Assembly (NCBI GenBank): GCA_002770795.1 | Contig: PCTP01000079.1 | Location: forward strand, 1 to 7,411 | Direction: 5' to 3' | DNA length: 7,411 bases | Origin: Gammaproteobacteria bacterium CG22_combo_CG10-13_8_21_14_all_40_8 | Lineage (GTDB): Bacteria > Pseudomonadota > Gammaproteobacteria > Enterobacterales > GCA-002770795 | In this document: positions 5,161 through 7,411 of the stretch, in pieces | Position numbering within the stretch: position 1 is the stretch's first letter | Layout of the letters: every line of letters starts with the position of its first letter | Made by a program: the position numbers and the translations under genes | The notes under the pieces: generated by a model | What the model saw: the letters and a program-made list of their open reading frames with translations, nothing else | Database searches by the model: none | Told to the model about the DNA's origin: nothing

Positions 5161-7263
5161 ATGTCAAAAGAAAACGCGACAGTACATGCTTTGATATTGG
5201 ATGCATCTTCAAATGATGCAGAGCAGACCCTTAATATCCTTAGAAATACTGGCATGGCTGTCAGAGCCACTCAAATTGTCAACGAAGAAGAACTCATCGA
5301 TGCACTTAACCGCCAAAGTTGGGAGCTTTTTTTAGGTAGAAACAATTGTGCACAGTTAACATTACAAGATGCCCTAAAAATCATTAGGGATAGCGGAAGA
5401 GATATTCCCACCATTGAAATAGGTTCAGATTATAATGCAGAAAACACATTATCTTGCATGCAAGCAGGCGCTCAATCATTCGCACCTGATGAAAACGATG
5501 AACTCTTATGCCTATTAGTTGCTAAAGAACTAAGACACCTTGAAGATAGACGCCGCAGAAAACAAGCTGAAGCTCAACTCACAGAAACAGAAAACCGTTG
5601 TGAATTACTATTAGCTAACTCCAGAGATGCTATTGCCTATATCCATGATGGTATGCATATTTACGCCAACCATTCTTATCTTGATCTATTCGGTTATGAG
5701 GAATGGGACGATTTAGAATGCATGCCCATTATGGATATGATTGGCAAAGATTTTCGCTCGGCATTTAAGTGTTACCTAAGAGAGCAAACTGAAACGCCTG
5801 ATAACTCTAAATTCAAATTTGAAGGTATTAAATCTGATGGTGAGAAATTTGAAGGCTATCTATCACTCTCTACAGCAAGCTATGATAACGAACCCTGCAT
5901 TCAGGTTCTTATCACCACACAAACCTATGATTCAGAGCTTCAAGAAAAACTGCTTGAACTATCCAGTAATGATAGTTTAACAGGCTTATATAATAGAGAA
6001 AGCTTGATGCATCAACTCACTGAAACAGTGAGCTTCGCCTCTTCAACGGGAAAAAATGCCACATTAGCCTACCTGGAAATGGATCAGTTTGATGAGTGGG
6101 AAGATACTTTTGGACTCAAAGCATCCGATGAAATATTAGTGGGAGCCTCTAATTGGTTAAAAAGTAAAACGGATGATACGGATATTGTCTCAAGAATTTC
6201 CAATCATGCCTTTGCCATTCTACGCCCTGATACATCCATCGCTCAGTTTAAAGACTTCGCCAACGATCTATTAACATCTTTTGCCAAAACGCTACTAGAG
6301 GCGAATAAAAAGACATTAACGGGTACTTTGTCGATAGGTTTAGCGCCAATTAATGAACGCTCCCCTGATGCATCCCAAGTGTTGCACGATGCCCATGCTG
6401 CCACTTTAAGAGCAACTAGCGGCGGTGGTAACAAGTGTTGCATATTTGAATCTGCTATCGATGGTGAGTCCGCATCTATGGATAGAGAGACCAAAGAATC
6501 CGTCCGAAAAATACAAGAAGCGATGGAAAGCGGACGCATTTTCTTACTGTACCAACCCATTGTTAAATTGCATGGTGAACGACAAGAATTTTTCCAAGCG
6601 CTACTGCGAATTAGAGACGAAAGTGGAGCACCCGTTACTTTAGATAAAGCCTTTCCAATATCACAAAGTAGTCCTTTGGCGTTAAAATTAGACTATTGGG
6701 TCATTGCTCAATCCATGCGAGCACTGAAAGAACACCGCGATAAATCAAAAAGTCCAACACGGTTTTTCATCCAGCTCTCAGCAACGGCGATCGAAGAGGA
6801 TGAGCTCGTGTTATTTATTAGTAAGTCATTAAAAGCATCGCGTTTACCTGCCGATTCTATTATTTTTCAAATAGATGAAGGAGATGCCACCTCTCGATTA
6901 AAACGAGTCATTGAGCTTGCCGGCGAACTAGAGAAGTTAGGCATTGCTATAGCAGTCAATCATTTTGGCGCAGGAGTGGCAAGTACCCTGTTATTAGAAC
7001 GGCTCTCCGCAAAGTCGCTGCAGTTTGTAAAAATAGCTGGGGATGTGGTTCAATCAGAACTCAGTAGTGGAGATGATATGAAAAAACTCAAAGATCTGAT
7101 CAGTTCTGCGAAGCAATTTAATCGCCAAGTCATTGTGCCGATGATTGAAGAGGCTCAGTCTCTTGCGCAAATCTGGCCACTAGGTATTGATTATGTTCAG
7201 GGTTACTACTTGTCCCCCCCCAGTTCAACTCTTCATTTTGATTTTGATGAGGCGGGACTATAA
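5161..7263 (+). CDS. fimX: FimX-like c-di-GMP receptor (REC-PAS-GGDEF-EAL), catalytically degenerate
   Basis: FimX senses c-di-GMP and controls type IV pilus assembly and twitching motility at the cell pole. Length (700 residues) and domain order match P. aeruginosa FimX, as do the N-terminus and the AENRCQLLL-like / DAIAYIHDGMHIYAN stretch (143-170). Domains: receiver-like 8-123 without the phospho-acceptor aspartate (SWELFLGR, 53-60); a charged linker helix 124-150; PAS about 145-255; GGDEF-like 268-430; EAL-like 450-690. GGDEF is SNHAF (347-351) and the RxxD inhibitory site is lost. In the EAL domain YQP (464-466) is kept, EAL is QAL (479-481) followed by Leu482 and Arg483, DDFGTG is NHFGAG (600-605), KID is KIA (624-626), and QGYYLSPP (680-687) is kept. 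The metal-binding and catalytic acids are therefore gone, so it should bind but not make or cleave c-di-GMP. The ATG at 5161 has only a weak TAGG (5144-5147) upstream. A C8 run lies at 7214-7221. Confidence 0.93.
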   Translation: MSKENATVHALILDASSNDAEQTLNILRNTGMAVRATQIVNEEELIDALNRQSWELFLGRNNCAQLTLQDALKIIRDSGRDIPTIEIGSDYNAENTLSCMQAGAQSFAPDENDELLCLLVAKELRHLEDRRRRKQAEAQLTETENRCELLLANSRDAIAYIHDGMHIYANHSYLDLFGYEEWDDLECMPIMDMIGKDFRSAFKCYLREQTETPDNSKFKFEGIKSDGEKFEGYLSLSTASYDNEPCIQVLITTQTYDSELQEKLLELSSNDSLTGLYNRESLMHQLTETVSFASSTGKNATLAYLEMDQFDEWEDTFGLKASDEILVGASNWLKSKTDDTDIVSRISNHAFAILRPDTSIAQFKDFANDLLTSFAKTLLEANKKTLTGTLSIGLAPINERSPDASQVLHDAHAATLRATSGGGNKCCIFESAIDGESASMDRETKESVRKIQEAMESGRIFLLYQPIVKLHGERQEFFQALLRIRDESGAPVTLDKAFPISQSSPLALKLDYWVIAQSMRALKEHRDKSKSPTRFFIQLSATAIEEDELVLFISKSLKASRLPADSIIFQIDEGDATSRLKRVIELAGELEKLGIAIAVNHFGAGVASTLLLERLSAKSLQFVKIAGDVVQSELSSGDDMKKLKDLISSAKQFNRQVIVPMIEEAQSLAQIWPLGIDYVQGYYLSPPSSTLHFDFDEAGL

Positions 7264-7275
7264 AATTTAGGGCAA

Positions 7276-7292
7276 TGGGCAGACTAAGCCCA
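7276..7292. other. Short hairpin at the fimX/serB convergence
   Basis: TGGGC (7276-7280) pairs with GCCCA (7288-7292) around a seven-base loop that includes the serB stop. No T-tract follows on either strand, so it is not a good intrinsic terminator. The two genes end 20 bases apart, so their transcripts probably overlap. Confidence 0.3.
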
Positions 7293-7411
7293 AATCCAAG
7301 TTAAAGCTTCTAACCCGAGGTAATTAATCGCTAAATCTGCTTGGAGAGCAACAGCAGGTTTAGCGTGCCAAGCCACTCCCATTCCTGAGGATTGTAATAC
7401 CTTGAGATCAT
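7284..7411 (-). CDS. serB: Phosphoserine phosphatase, C-terminal fragment at window edge
   Basis: This is the last 41 complete codons of a minus-strand gene that runs off the right edge. It reads DLKVLQSSGMGVAWHAKPAV and ends LTWIWA. It matches the end of SerB, a haloacid-dehalogenase enzyme that hydrolyses phosphoserine to serine in the last step of serine synthesis. In SerB this part reads GANDL..L..AG.GVA.HAKP; the bases AT at the edge fit the missing Asn of the Asn-Asp-Leu motif, whose Asp takes part in Mg2+ binding. The stop TAG is at 7286-7284, leaving 20 bases between it and the convergent fimX stop. Only the C-terminus is seen, so start, length and the N-terminal regulatory part are unknown. 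serB beside fimX is the order I recall from P. aeruginosa. Confidence 0.85.
   Translation of the reverse strand, partial: DLKVLQSSGMGVAWHAKPAVALQADLAINYLGLEALTWIWA

Noticed and set aside
6243..6643. Open frames on both strands inside fimX (6243-6560 minus, 6425-6643 plus)
   Set aside because: They lie entirely within a well-supported coding region in other frames, have no ribosome-binding site and resemble no protein family.

Overview
The window is an AT-rich stretch (roughly 60% A+T by eye) of a chromosome that looks gammaproteobacterial. The evidence is the gene content: a DUF3192-type lipoprotein, an E. coli-like shikimate dehydrogenase, an E. coli-like phosphatidylserine decarboxylase, and a gene order psd - PilZ-like protein - fimX - serB that I recall from Pseudomonas aeruginosa (the PA4957-PA4960 region). 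The low G+C argues against Pseudomonas itself. A low-GC lineage such as Legionellales or Moraxellaceae would fit, but the genus cannot be settled from this sequence. There are no insertion sequences, phage genes, tRNAs, rRNAs or CRISPR arrays.

Layout, left to right. Positions 1-100 hold the end of an unidentified transcription unit and a strong bidirectional terminator. A lipoprotein gene of the DUF3192 family (117-500, minus) reads leftward into that terminator. A non-coding stretch of about 320 bp separates it from the divergent aroE (824-1633, plus). After another non-coding stretch of about 330 bp comes psd (plus), which most likely starts at a TTG at 1961 rather than at the upstream ATG. 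A third stretch of about 320 bp with only tiny ORFs precedes a 624-residue protein with a C-terminal PilZ-like domain (3144-5018, plus). A 142-bp spacer rich in hairpins leads to a FimX homologue (5161-7263, plus; REC-PAS-GGDEF-EAL, with every enzymatic signature degenerate). The last 128 bp are the 3' end of a convergent serB (minus), which is partial at the window edge.

The genes fall into housekeeping metabolism (aroE for chorismate, psd for phosphatidylethanolamine, serB for serine) and a c-di-GMP signalling pair. FimX is the catalytically dead c-di-GMP receptor that controls type IV pilus assembly and twitching in Pseudomonas and Xanthomonas, where it works with a PilZ-family partner. 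Here a large protein of uncharacterised type sits immediately upstream of fimX. It carries a PilZ-like domain without the usual c-di-GMP-binding arginines. A FimX/PilZ-like signalling module, possibly with attenuation-type control between its two genes, is the most interesting content of the window.
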